Of a stretch of 22,047 nt of DNA, positions 14,808-21,724 are shown piece by piece. How positions within the stretch are numbered: position 1 is the first letter of the stretch; every line of letters begins with the position of its first letter. The notes under the pieces were generated by a model. The model was not told where the DNA came from. It worked only from the letters and a program-made list of their open reading frames with translations, and searched no databases. The DNA is from an uncultured Bacilli bacterium (GTDB lineage Bacteria; Bacillota_I; Bacilli_A; RF39; UBA660). The position numbers and the translations under genes are program-made. Location of the stretch: positions 1-22,047 of the forward strand of contig CAKPAK010000020.1 of the NCBI GenBank assembly GCA_934132915.1. The letters are read 5' to 3'.

Positions 14808-16337
14808 ATGGGAGATAAAGATAATAAGACTTTTGCTGATTTGTTTTCTGGAGCTTCGAAAGATGATCATGCTTTAGAAAAAGAAACGGTTCAAAAAGAG
14901 GGAATTACTTTTGATCAAATCTTTGATCATTCTAATTTAAAAAATGAAATAGAAACGAAAGAAGTTGATAAAAGTTCGGTTTTTTCGAGTGATTTTTCTT
15001 TTCAAGATCGTTCTTTAAATAATGAGAATTTAAGTTCTGATAAAAAGGAAGGAGGCATTTTTGAAAATAATTCTGTTTCAAAGCCGATTTCTGAAAAAGA
15101 AAGTCAATCTATCTTTTTTAATAAAAAGGAGGATGATTCTGATTTACATGAGCAGCGATCAATTTTGAATGATAATGAGGACTCCTCAAAATCTGTAGCT
15201 GATTATGATCAAGTTAATAATATCTTTTTTCAAAATTCTCATGATGAGGCGGAAAATATAATCTCGAAGGAAGACCAAAAAATAGCTGATGTTCTTTCAC
15301 AAAAGGAAGAGGATAAAAATGACGTGCAAGATTTTTCTTCTGTTAATCCTTTTTTGCCATTGAATGATTCGGAAAATAAGGAAGAAAATTTAACTGTAGA
15401 TTCAGAAACACCAAAAGTTGACTTAGGGAATATTTTTTTTAAACAAAATCGTTCTGATGAAGTTCATACACCAAAAATTGAAAGTGAGTCTTTTGAGACA
15501 AAATCTTTAGATAAATCAGATTCAGTTTCTTCTTTTTTAGAAAAGTCTAAAAATTTGAATGTTTTAGAAGAATCAGAAAAAAAACATTCGGAAGAAATTA
15601 GTCCATTTTTTATGGAGGATGAAGCATCTAGAGAAGAAAAGATTGTGCCATCTAATATTCGAATTATGGAAACGAATACAGGAAGTAAGAAAATACAAAA
15701 ATTAGATTTATCTAAGTCAAAGCACTATGATATTAAGGTAGTTAAGAAAAAGGAGCCATTATTCAAGTTTATTTTGGGAGTTATATCTTATGCTATCTTT
15801 ATTTGGTTGTTACTTATTGGAGTGACTTTGCTGTTATATGTTTTAGATATTAAGATTCGTGCAAGTAAGGGAGATTATAGCACGCCAACATTTAATGCTT
15901 ACGTTGTCTTGACCGGAAGTATGTTACCAGAAATACAAGTTAATGATGTTGTTGTGACAAAAAAAGTTGAAGCATCTACTTTGAAAGTTGGGGACGTTAT
16001 TACTTTTGCTTCTGCTGATACGAGATTTTTAAATACAATTATTACTCATAGAATTATAAAAAAGGAATATGATACTAAGACAAAGACGTATTCGTTTCAA
16101 ACGCAAGGGGATAACAATAATGTAGCTGATAGTGCATTAGTTCCACAAAATAATATTCGAGGTAAGGTTATTTTAAAAATTCCTAAATTAGGTTATTTAC
16201 AAGAATTTTTAGCATCTGATGGTGGATGGATTATTGTTATATTAATTCCTTGTTTGACGGTTATTTCTTATGATATTGTCAAATTAATTAAAGGGATAAA
16301 GAAAAAGAAGTATAAAAGTATAACTGTACAAAAATAA
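14808..16337 (+). CDS. sipW: SipW-like (ER-type) signal peptidase I with long cytoplasmic N-terminal tail
   Basis: 509 residues; typical SipW is about 190. The peptidase is the C-terminal third: membrane helix about 319-346, catalytic Ser371 in LTGSMLPE, His414 in THRII (His instead of the bacterial Lys, the ER/SipW type), QGDNNNVAD with Asp435/Asp441, and a second membrane helix at about 473-492. Residues 1-315 are very hydrophilic, acidic, Ser/Asn/Glu/Lys-rich and look disordered. They carry about ten short Phe motifs (FADLF 9, FDQIF 35, GIFEN 83, SIFFN 101, NIFFQN 138, NPFLPLN 180, NIFFKQN 208, SSFLEKS 241, SPFFMED 265). The likely job is to process the SipW-type precursors around it. AGGAGGAG precedes the ATG. 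The tail has no known function. Confidence 0.88.
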   Translation: MGDKDNKTFADLFSGASKDDHALEKETVQKEGITFDQIFDHSNLKNEIETKEVDKSSVFSSDFSFQDRSLNNENLSSDKKEGGIFENNSVSKPISEKESQSIFFNKKEDDSDLHEQRSILNDNEDSSKSVADYDQVNNIFFQNSHDEAENIISKEDQKIADVLSQKEEDKNDVQDFSSVNPFLPLNDSENKEENLTVDSETPKVDLGNIFFKQNRSDEVHTPKIESESFETKSLDKSDSVSSFLEKSKNLNVLEESEKKHSEEISPFFMEDEASREEKIVPSNIRIMETNTGSKKIQKLDLSKSKHYDIKVVKKKEPLFKFILGVISYAIFIWLLLIGVTLLLYVLDIKIRASKGDYSTPTFNAYVVLTGSMLPEIQVNDVVVTKKVEASTLKVGDVITFASADTRFLNTIITHRIIKKEYDTKTKTYSFQTQGDNNNVADSALVPQNNIRGKVILKIPKLGYLQEFLASDGGWIIVILIPCLTVISYDIVKLIKGIKKKKYKSITVQK

Positions 16338-16355
16338 GAAAAGTAAGTGATAGTG

Positions 16356-18119
16356 ATGAGAACAAATATATTTAAAGTAAAAGAAAAAGATGAACAAAGA
16401 AAACGTATTGTGATTGAGGAGGAGAAAACTAAAAATCCTTTTCTGCTCTTTTTTCGTAGACACAGGATGGTTTTTCTTTTGATTATTGGTACAATTATAA
16501 TTTTGTCTTTATTGGTATCTGTGGGGTTTGCTTTTTCTATCTTAAGAGGAAGTAATGATTATGATATTAGTTATGTTGAAGGGGGAGACAAGATTAATAG
16601 TAATAATGATCCTTCTATTAAAGATGAGGATATCAAAAAAGATTTATTGGGTGAAGAGTCTAGAGCTATTGGAATTGTTGTTTTGGTGAAAACGGTTATG
16701 TCATCTTCAGGGGACGTTATTTCTTATTATACAGATGGGACGGCGATTATTGTTGGCGCTAATGGAAAAACTTACCGCGTTTTTCCTCTTAAAAATGGAA
16801 ATTATGGTGTTGATGATAATGGAAAAGTGGGTAGTAATGCTACAAAAATTTATGTAGAATCTACTACGACTACTTTATCCGATGGTACGATTATTACTTA
16901 TTATACCGATGGTACTGCAAAGGTAGAATTGAAGGGGGAGACAATTTTTGTAAGAGATAGTAATAATGTTAAAATGGATAATGGTTCTACTTTTGTTTCG
17001 GCAGCGCCATCTGGTGTTTCTCTTACTAAAAATATTTCAAAAGGAAATACGGGAAGTTTTATTGAATTTACTGATAAAAGTACTTATGTATCTTTAGATA
17101 ACACTAAATATATTGTTAACCGGAATAAAGAGGTTTCGATGCGTGATGGAAATATTTCTTTTGATAAAAATAATTCTTTTGGTGTTTTAGGAGAAAAAAC
17201 TTATAAAGATGGAAATACCATTACTGTTTTTGAAAATGGGGCAGCTATTATTAAAGATAAAAAAGGAAATGTAATTTATGTGAAAAAAAGTGGGGATATT
17301 TTGTTGAAATCAAAATCGTTATATGAAATTTCCCCAAATGATTATGGGTATTCTATGTCTACCGTTCGATGTGGAGATGGAAAAAATGTCACTTATTATG
17401 ATAATGGAAGTGCTGTCATTACTTATCCTGATGGAAGTCGTGCATATGTTTCTGATAGTGATACTATTCTTTATGATAATCAGAAAAATATTGTTAGTAA
17501 TCCAGATGGTGCGGGTAAGGTTAGTGAAAAGATAACTGTTGATGGTGATAAGGTTTATAATTTTAGTAATGGTAAGTCTCAAGTTATGGAGTCTGATGGT
17601 TCTAGTTATGTTGTGGATACAGATAAACTTACATTTAAATCTACTGGAGAGATAGATGATTCTAAAAATAATAATCCTTCTCATGGTAGTGGAGTAAAAC
17701 CTGGGGAAGGTTTAATTATTCGAGAAGTTGAAAATAAGTTTGATGATGAGTTTAAGAATATTAATAGTACAACAATGATTATTAAAAATAATAATCGAAA
17801 AAAGAAATTATTAAGAATTACCATTCAAGAAGTGGGTAATTATCGAAAATATAATACTTCTCGTTTAGATCCTCAATTTGTATTGTTTCAGGCTACAATT
17901 GGTACGAGTTATGTTCCAAGGACGAGTCTTACTGATCATACTTGGGTAGATAGTGATGGAAATACAAATTATGTGATTTATGAAGGAAATGTTAATGCTA
18001 GTGATTCGGTTCTTGTTAAATTGTCTTTATATGTTGATTATGCTAATTTGGATAATCGTTATCAAAATAAAGGTTTTATTGGTACTATTAAAGTTTATGT
18101 TGATGATGAAGATGTCTAG
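16356..18119 (+). CDS. Membrane-anchored or exported six-repeat protein with TasA-like C-terminal signature
   Basis: 587 residues, not a family I recognise. A 38-residue, charged cytoplasmic start precedes a membrane helix at about 39-58 ending VGFAFSIL (56-63), which recalls the SipW motif but is imperfect, so cleavage or anchoring are both possible. About 118-444 is six repeats of about 55 residues with the core [IV]xYYxDGTAx[IV]...DGxxYV. After a Gly/Asn/Ser linker, residues about 452-587 form a beta-rich domain ending LSLYVDYANLDNRYQNKGF and GTIKVYVDD, which matches the closing block of the three TasA-like proteins. Start 16356 is preferred over GTG 16347; the ribosome site is weak. Cotranscribed with the peptidase. 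It may be an anchor or cap for fibres (inference). Confidence 0.75.
   Translation: MRTNIFKVKEKDEQRKRIVIEEEKTKNPFLLFFRRHRMVFLLIIGTIIILSLLVSVGFAFSILRGSNDYDISYVEGGDKINSNNDPSIKDEDIKKDLLGEESRAIGIVVLVKTVMSSSGDVISYYTDGTAIIVGANGKTYRVFPLKNGNYGVDDNGKVGSNATKIYVESTTTTLSDGTIITYYTDGTAKVELKGETIFVRDSNNVKMDNGSTFVSAAPSGVSLTKNISKGNTGSFIEFTDKSTYVSLDNTKYIVNRNKEVSMRDGNISFDKNNSFGVLGEKTYKDGNTITVFENGAAIIKDKKGNVIYVKKSGDILLKSKSLYEISPNDYGYSMSTVRCGDGKNVTYYDNGSAVITYPDGSRAYVSDSDTILYDNQKNIVSNPDGAGKVSEKITVDGDKVYNFSNGKSQVMESDGSSYVVDTDKLTFKSTGEIDDSKNNNPSHGSGVKPGEGLIIREVENKFDDEFKNINSTTMIIKNNNRKKKLLRITIQEVGNYRKYNTSRLDPQFVLFQATIGTSYVPRTSLTDHTWVDSDGNTNYVIYEGNVNASDSVLVKLSLYVDYANLDNRYQNKGFIGTIKVYVDDEDV
16707..17690 (+). repeat. Six tandem coding repeats of about 165 bases
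   Basis: Protein-level repeat units with cores at S123 (SYYTDGTA), T181 (TYYTDGTA), about residue 235 (EFTDKSTY, degenerate), T290 (TVFENGAA), T346 (TYYDNGSA) and V400 (VYNFSNGKS). The spacing is 54-58 residues throughout. At DNA level the repeats are diverged. Confidence 0.8.
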
Positions 18120-18180
18120 TTTTGATATTGTTTGTCGAATGGGATGCAAGAAGTGTGATTATGTGGTATCCTTTAGATAA
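18112..18180 (+). CDS. Possible 22-residue Cys-containing peptide
   Basis: MSSFDIVCRMGCKKCDYVVSFR, with three cysteines (C-x3-C-x2-C). The start overlaps the preceding stop by 8 bases (upstream in-frame ATGs at 18103 and 18106 are alternatives) and its stop overlaps the ribosome site of the next ORF, a layout typical of translational coupling. No ribosome site of its own is convincing, so this is tentative. Confidence 0.3.
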   Translation: MSSFDIVCRMGCKKCDYVVSFR

Positions 18181-18193
18181 AGGAGAGATTAAT

Positions 18194-18295
18194 ATGCCAC
18201 ATAAAATTCTTTTAGATGATCTTTTTGAGGAATTGTTTGATGATATTTTGTACATAAAATTAAATACTTATGTTTTTGATGAGAAGAAGAATTAA
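18194..18295 (+). CDS. 33-residue acidic amphipathic peptide
   Basis: Unrecognised small protein whose core LLDDLFEELFDDIL alternates hydrophobic and acidic pairs, as in an amphipathic helix; the tail is TYVFDEKKN. Support for translation: AAAGGAGA (18179-18186) precedes the ATG by 7 bases, codon use matches its neighbours, and its stop codon lies in the loop of an intrinsic terminator, the same layout as other genes here. It is the last ORF of the operon that starts at 14235. It has no signal peptide, so it is cytosolic. Role unknown; a partner-binding or regulatory peptide is possible. Confidence 0.6.
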   Translation: MPHKILLDDLFEELFDDILYIKLNTYVFDEKKN

Positions 18296-18307
18296 AACTT
18301 CTTTTTT
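18282..18307 (+). terminator. Intrinsic terminator of the fibre-like operon
   Basis: Stem AAGAAG/CTTCTT (18284-18289 with 18298-18303), extendable at the base, an 8-nt loop holding the stop codon of the 33-residue ORF, and a T run to 18307. Confidence 0.75.
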
Positions 18308-18341
18308 AATTGAGTGAAATTATGTGATTTTTTAGAATTTA

Positions 18342-18370
18342 TATACAAAAAAAAATTTCCATGTTATAAT
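18342..18370 (+). promoter_or_regulatory. Promoter of hpf
   Basis: TATACA (18342-18347), 17-base spacer ending TGT, TATAAT (18365-18370): consensus extended -10, 24 bases before the ATG. Confidence 0.8.
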
Positions 18371-18394
18371 GATGATAAGAAAGGTTGTGATAAT

Positions 18395-18928
18395 ATGAAA
18401 TGCACAATAAGAGGAGAAAAAATCAGTGTTACGCCGGCTATTTCGGAATATGTTGAAACTAAAATGTCGCGGCTAGATAAGTATTTTAAGTCTGATGAAG
18501 TTGTAGCGAGTGTCCTTGTTAAAGTGAAGGGGAAGGAGCAATCTATCGAAGTAACAATTCCTTATGATAGGTATACTTTAAGGGGAGAAGAAAAAAAAGA
18601 GGATTTATATGCGGCTATCGATTTAGTGGTGGATAAATTGGAAGGACAAATTCGAAAAACAAAAGCCAAATTGAAGAAGCAGATAAAAAAGGGCGATACG
18701 GTATTGAATTTTGATTATGAAGTTCCTCAAGAAGAGGGTTTGGAAAAAAGAAAGATTGTGAAGAAAAAAAGTTTGGAATTGAAACCAATGGATAAAGAAG
18801 AAGCTATTTTGCAATTGGAGTTGTTAGGGCATGATTTCTTTATTTATAAGGATTCTCGAACGAATGATATTAATGTTTTATACAAAAGACGTGATGGAAA
18901 CTATGGAGTGATAGAAACTAGTGATTGA
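18395..18928 (+). CDS. hpf: Long-form ribosome hibernation promoting factor
   Basis: 177 residues, the long HPF form of Gram-positives. The N-terminal S30AE domain (about 1-98: CTIRGEKISVTPAISEYVET, RLDKYF, then DLYAAIDLVVDKLEGQIRK) binds the 30S decoding region. A linker follows, then a C-terminal domain (about 120-177: KPMDKEEAILQLELLGHDFF, then RDGNYGVIET) that pairs two copies to dimerise ribosomes as 100S. The start at 18395 (MKCTIRG) is chosen over the ATG at 18314, as it has AAAGG upstream and matches the family start. It has its own promoter and terminator; the usual place next to secA is conserved in Firmicutes. Confidence 0.95.
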   Translation: MKCTIRGEKISVTPAISEYVETKMSRLDKYFKSDEVVASVLVKVKGKEQSIEVTIPYDRYTLRGEEKKEDLYAAIDLVVDKLEGQIRKTKAKLKKQIKKGDTVLNFDYEVPQEEGLEKRKIVKKKSLELKPMDKEEAILQLELLGHDFFIYKDSRTNDINVLYKRRDGNYGVIETSD

Positions 18929-18944
18929 AATTAGTTTCTTTTTT
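18913..18944 (+). terminator. Intrinsic terminator of hpf overlapping its 3' end
   Basis: Stem AGAAACTA/TAGTTTCT (18913-18920 with 18932-18939) and a T run to 18944. The left arm is hpf coding sequence and the TGA stop (18926-18928) is in the loop. Confidence 0.8.
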
Positions 18945-18976
18945 CTAGAGAAATACTAGTAATTTTAGTGATTTTT

Positions 18977-18985
18977 TGTTAAAAT
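18977..18985 (+). promoter_or_regulatory. Extended -10 promoter of secA
   Basis: TGTTAAAAT: -10 match five of six with TGn extension, 21 bases upstream of the start codon. The -35 (TAGTAA) is weak. Confidence 0.6.
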
Positions 18986-19006
18986 ACTTATGCGGAGATG
19001 ATATTT

Positions 19007-21502
19007 ATGTTAAAGATATTTAGAAAATTATTTGATACGGAATATAAAGAATTAGAGAGGTTTCAAAAAATTGCTGATAGTATTGAAGATTTAGATGAAG
19101 AAATTTCTAAGCTTTCTGATGATGAGTTAAAAGAGTATACTACGGTTTTTAGAGAGAGACTTGATAATGGAGAGACTTTGGATGATATTTTAGTTGAAGC
19201 TTTTGCGGTTTGTCGTGAAGCGGCATATCGTTGTGTTGGAATGAAACCATTTTATTGTCAATTACTTGGTGGTCTTGCTATTCATTATGGTAATATTGCG
19301 GAGATGAAAACTGGAGAAGGAAAAACTTTAACAGGGGTACTTCCGGCTTATTTGAATGCTTTGGATGGAAAAGGTGTTCATATTGTAACGGTAAATGAAT
19401 TTTTGTCATCTAGGGATTCAGAATGGATGGGGAGCATTTTTAAGTTTTTGGGGCTTACTGTTGGTCTTAATTTGCGGGATTTGACACCGGCTCAAAAGAG
19501 AGAGGCTTATCTTTGTGATATATTGTATACGACGAATAATGAGCTTGGGTTCGATTATTTGAGAGATAATATGGTTGTTAAAAAAGAAAATCGAGTTCAG
19601 AGACCTCTTAATTTTTGTATTGTTGATGAGGTGGATTCTATTTTAATTGATGAAGCGAGAACGCCTCTTATTATTTCTGGTGGGGTTGCTCAATCGGCGA
19701 ATTTGTATATTGAGGCTGATCGTTTTGTGAAGAGTCTTGTTGAGAATGAAGATTATATTATGGATGAAAAAACGCGTAGTATTAATTTAACGGATGAGGG
19801 TGCACATAAAGCTGAGGAGAAATTTCATTTGAAAAATTTGTATGGAATTGATAATACTTCATTAGTTCATCACATTCAACAAGCGTTAAGGGCTAATTAT
19901 TTTATGCATCGTGATGTTGATTATGTTGTACAAGAGGATGAAGTTGTTATTGTTGATCAGTTTACAGGTCGTTTGATGAAGGGACGTGCATTTTCTGAAG
20001 GATTGCATCAGGCTATTCAAGCTAAAGAAGGCGTTACTATTGAGCAAGAAACAAAGACCTTGGCAACGATTACTTTTCAAAATTTATTTCGGATGTATCA
20101 TAAGTTATCAGGAATGACAGGAACGGCTAAGACAGAAGAGGAAGAGTTTATGAATATTTATAATATGTATGTTATTCGTATTCCTACTAACAAGCCAGTT
20201 ATTCGGGTGGATGCCGTTGATTTATTGTATCCTGGAAAAGAAGGAAAGTATAAGGCTATTGTTAATGAAATTGAAAGAAGACATCAAGAGGGGCAACCAA
20301 TTTTGGTGGGGACAATTGCGATTGAGACCAGTGAGTTAATTAGTGCAATGTTAAAGAAAAAAAAGATTCCTCATGAAGTTTTAAATGCTAAGAATAATGC
20401 AAGAGAAGCTGAGATTATTGCTAAGGCTGGTGAAAAGGGTGCTGTGACGATTGCAACAAATATGGCTGGTCGTGGTACGGATATTAAGCTTGGTGAAGGT
20501 GTTGCTGAATTGGGTGGTTTGTGTGTTATTGGTACTGAACGGCATGAGTCTAGGCGTATTGATAATCAGTTAAGAGGACGTTCTGGTCGACAAGGTGATC
20601 CTGGTTTTACTCAGTTTTACTTGTCGTTTGAAGATGATTTGATGGTTCGTTTTGGTTCTGAAAAATATCGGGGGATGCTTGCCAGTTTAGGTTTTTCTGG
20701 AGATCAGGTTATTCAAAATAAGATGCTTGCGGGATCTTTTGAAAGTGCACAAAAAAAGGTAGAAGGAAATAATTTTGATATTCGTAAGCAATTGTTGCAA
20801 TATGATGATGTTATGAATAATCAAAGAGAGATTATTTATGGAAAACGAAATGAAATTTTGGATAGTGAATCAATCCATGATCAAACTTTGATGTTGCTTA
20901 GAAATCATGTTACGGATATTGTTAATGATCATTTGATTGAAACAAATAAATTGAGTGATCATGATTATGATGAAATATTGGAAGCAACGAATGAAAATCT
21001 TCTTCGCTCTAATCGAATTGCTTTGTCTGAAATTAAGGGAAAGACTCCTTCTGAGGTAATTGAATTAATTAGTGATTTGGTGATTAAGGAGTATGAAGAA
21101 AAATTAAAGGATATTCCAGAAGAGATTCGCGATGAATTTGAAAAAGCAATTACGTTGAAAGTGATTGATTCTCATTGGATGGAACATATTTCTACGATGA
21201 GTCAGTTAAGAGAAGGAATTGGCCTTAGAGGATATGCTAATGAAAATCCACTTCAAGCTTATACGATGGAAGGATATGATCTTTTTGATCAGATGCTAAC
21301 GCAAATCAATAAAGAGGTTTCTATTTATTTGATGAAAGCGGAAATTAGGCAAAATCTAGAGCGAAAAGAAGTGGTAAAAAAGACGATTACAAATGACGGT
21401 AAGGAGAATAAAAAGGTTCAAAGTAAAAGTAGTAAGGTTGGTCGTAATGACTTATGTCCATGTGGGTCTGGTAAGAAATACAAGAACTGTTGTGGTAAAT
21501 AG
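19007..21502 (+). CDS. secA: Preprotein translocase ATPase SecA
   Basis: Motor of the Sec translocon, which pushes unfolded precursors through SecYEG; it would export the pilus and TasA-like precursors here. 831 residues, normal length. Walker A MKTGEGKT is at 100-107, with a DEVDSILIDEART helicase motif, ATITFQNLFRMYHKLSGMTG, GRGTDIKLG and QLRGRSGRQGDPG following in order. The C-terminus has the zinc-binding SEC-C motif DLCPCGSGKKYKNCC, which contacts SecB or lipids and ribosomes. The start at 19007 (MLKIFRKLFD) is chosen over ATG 18998, because GGAG (18994-18997) abuts that earlier one. In many Firmicutes prfB follows; here it does not. Confidence 0.97.
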   Translation: MLKIFRKLFDTEYKELERFQKIADSIEDLDEEISKLSDDELKEYTTVFRERLDNGETLDDILVEAFAVCREAAYRCVGMKPFYCQLLGGLAIHYGNIAEMKTGEGKTLTGVLPAYLNALDGKGVHIVTVNEFLSSRDSEWMGSIFKFLGLTVGLNLRDLTPAQKREAYLCDILYTTNNELGFDYLRDNMVVKKENRVQRPLNFCIVDEVDSILIDEARTPLIISGGVAQSANLYIEADRFVKSLVENEDYIMDEKTRSINLTDEGAHKAEEKFHLKNLYGIDNTSLVHHIQQALRANYFMHRDVDYVVQEDEVVIVDQFTGRLMKGRAFSEGLHQAIQAKEGVTIEQETKTLATITFQNLFRMYHKLSGMTGTAKTEEEEFMNIYNMYVIRIPTNKPVIRVDAVDLLYPGKEGKYKAIVNEIERRHQEGQPILVGTIAIETSELISAMLKKKKIPHEVLNAKNNAREAEIIAKAGEKGAVTIATNMAGRGTDIKLGEGVAELGGLCVIGTERHESRRIDNQLRGRSGRQGDPGFTQFYLSFEDDLMVRFGSEKYRGMLASLGFSGDQVIQNKMLAGSFESAQKKVEGNNFDIRKQLLQYDDVMNNQREIIYGKRNEILDSESIHDQTLMLLRNHVTDIVNDHLIETNKLSDHDYDEILEATNENLLRSNRIALSEIKGKTPSEVIELISDLVIKEYEEKLKDIPEEIRDEFEKAITLKVIDSHWMEHISTMSQLREGIGLRGYANENPLQAYTMEGYDLFDQMLTQINKEVSIYLMKAEIRQNLERKEVVKKTITNDGKENKKVQSKSSKVGRNDLCPCGSGKKYKNCCGK

Positions 21503-21562
21503 CCCATAAAATAAAGGTTTGTGAGATTTTGAAAAGTTCAAAAAAGTGCTGAAAATGGCAAA

Positions 21563-21661
21563 ATGTTTGCAATTTGTTTGCAAACAAAAAAATTTGAAAA
21601 CAAAATCGTCGAAAAGCCTTGTAAAATAAGGAAATCTCTATGCAAACATTTTTGCAAACAA
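21563..21661 (+). repeat. Paired TGTTTGCA repeats in inverted arrangement
   Basis: Two direct copies of GTTTGCA (21565 and 21576) form one arm, the second being half of a 16-bp palindrome (TTTGTTTGCAAACAAA, 21573-21588). Two copies of TGCAAACA (21641-21648 and 21653-21660) form the other arm. The arms read as an imperfect inverted repeat, TGTTTGCAA-2/3 nt-TGTTTGCA, separated by about 52 bases. They could be integrase arm-type sites, an operator array or element ends. The rest of 21503-21664 holds no gene or RNA I can support. Confidence 0.7.
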
Positions 21662-21664
21662 TAT

Positions 21665-21690
21665 AAAGTTGGCATTCGTGCCAACTTTTT
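21665..21690 (+). terminator. Strong intrinsic terminator with UUCG loop
   Basis: Perfect 10-bp stem AAAGTTGGCA/TGCCAACTTT (21665-21674 with 21679-21688) closed by a TTCG tetraloop, then Ts to 21690. It is 163 bases beyond secA; it may end secA transcripts or an untranslated transcript from the repeat region. Confidence 0.88.
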
Positions 21691-21710
21691 CATTTACTCA
21701 AATGTAAATG
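21691..21710 (+). repeat. Inverted repeat abutting the ribosome site of the arm-domain gene
   Basis: CATTTAC (21691-21697) and GTAAATG (21704-21710) are perfect inverted copies around 6 bases. The right arm touches GGAGGAGA (21710-21717). It could be an operator or a weak hairpin. Confidence 0.45.
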
Positions 21711-21724
21711 GAGGAGAGATTATT

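Noticed and set aside
17980..18180. 66-codon ORF overlapping the end of the repeat protein
   Set aside because: Most of it is a shadow of the repeat-protein frame. Only its last part, from 18112, is kept as a tentative small ORF.
21503..21664. A tRNA, tmRNA or CRISPR-like array downstream of secA
   Set aside because: No cloverleaf or tmRNA-like ends were seen. The repeats are only 8-16 bases, in inverted orientation, and without uniform spacers.
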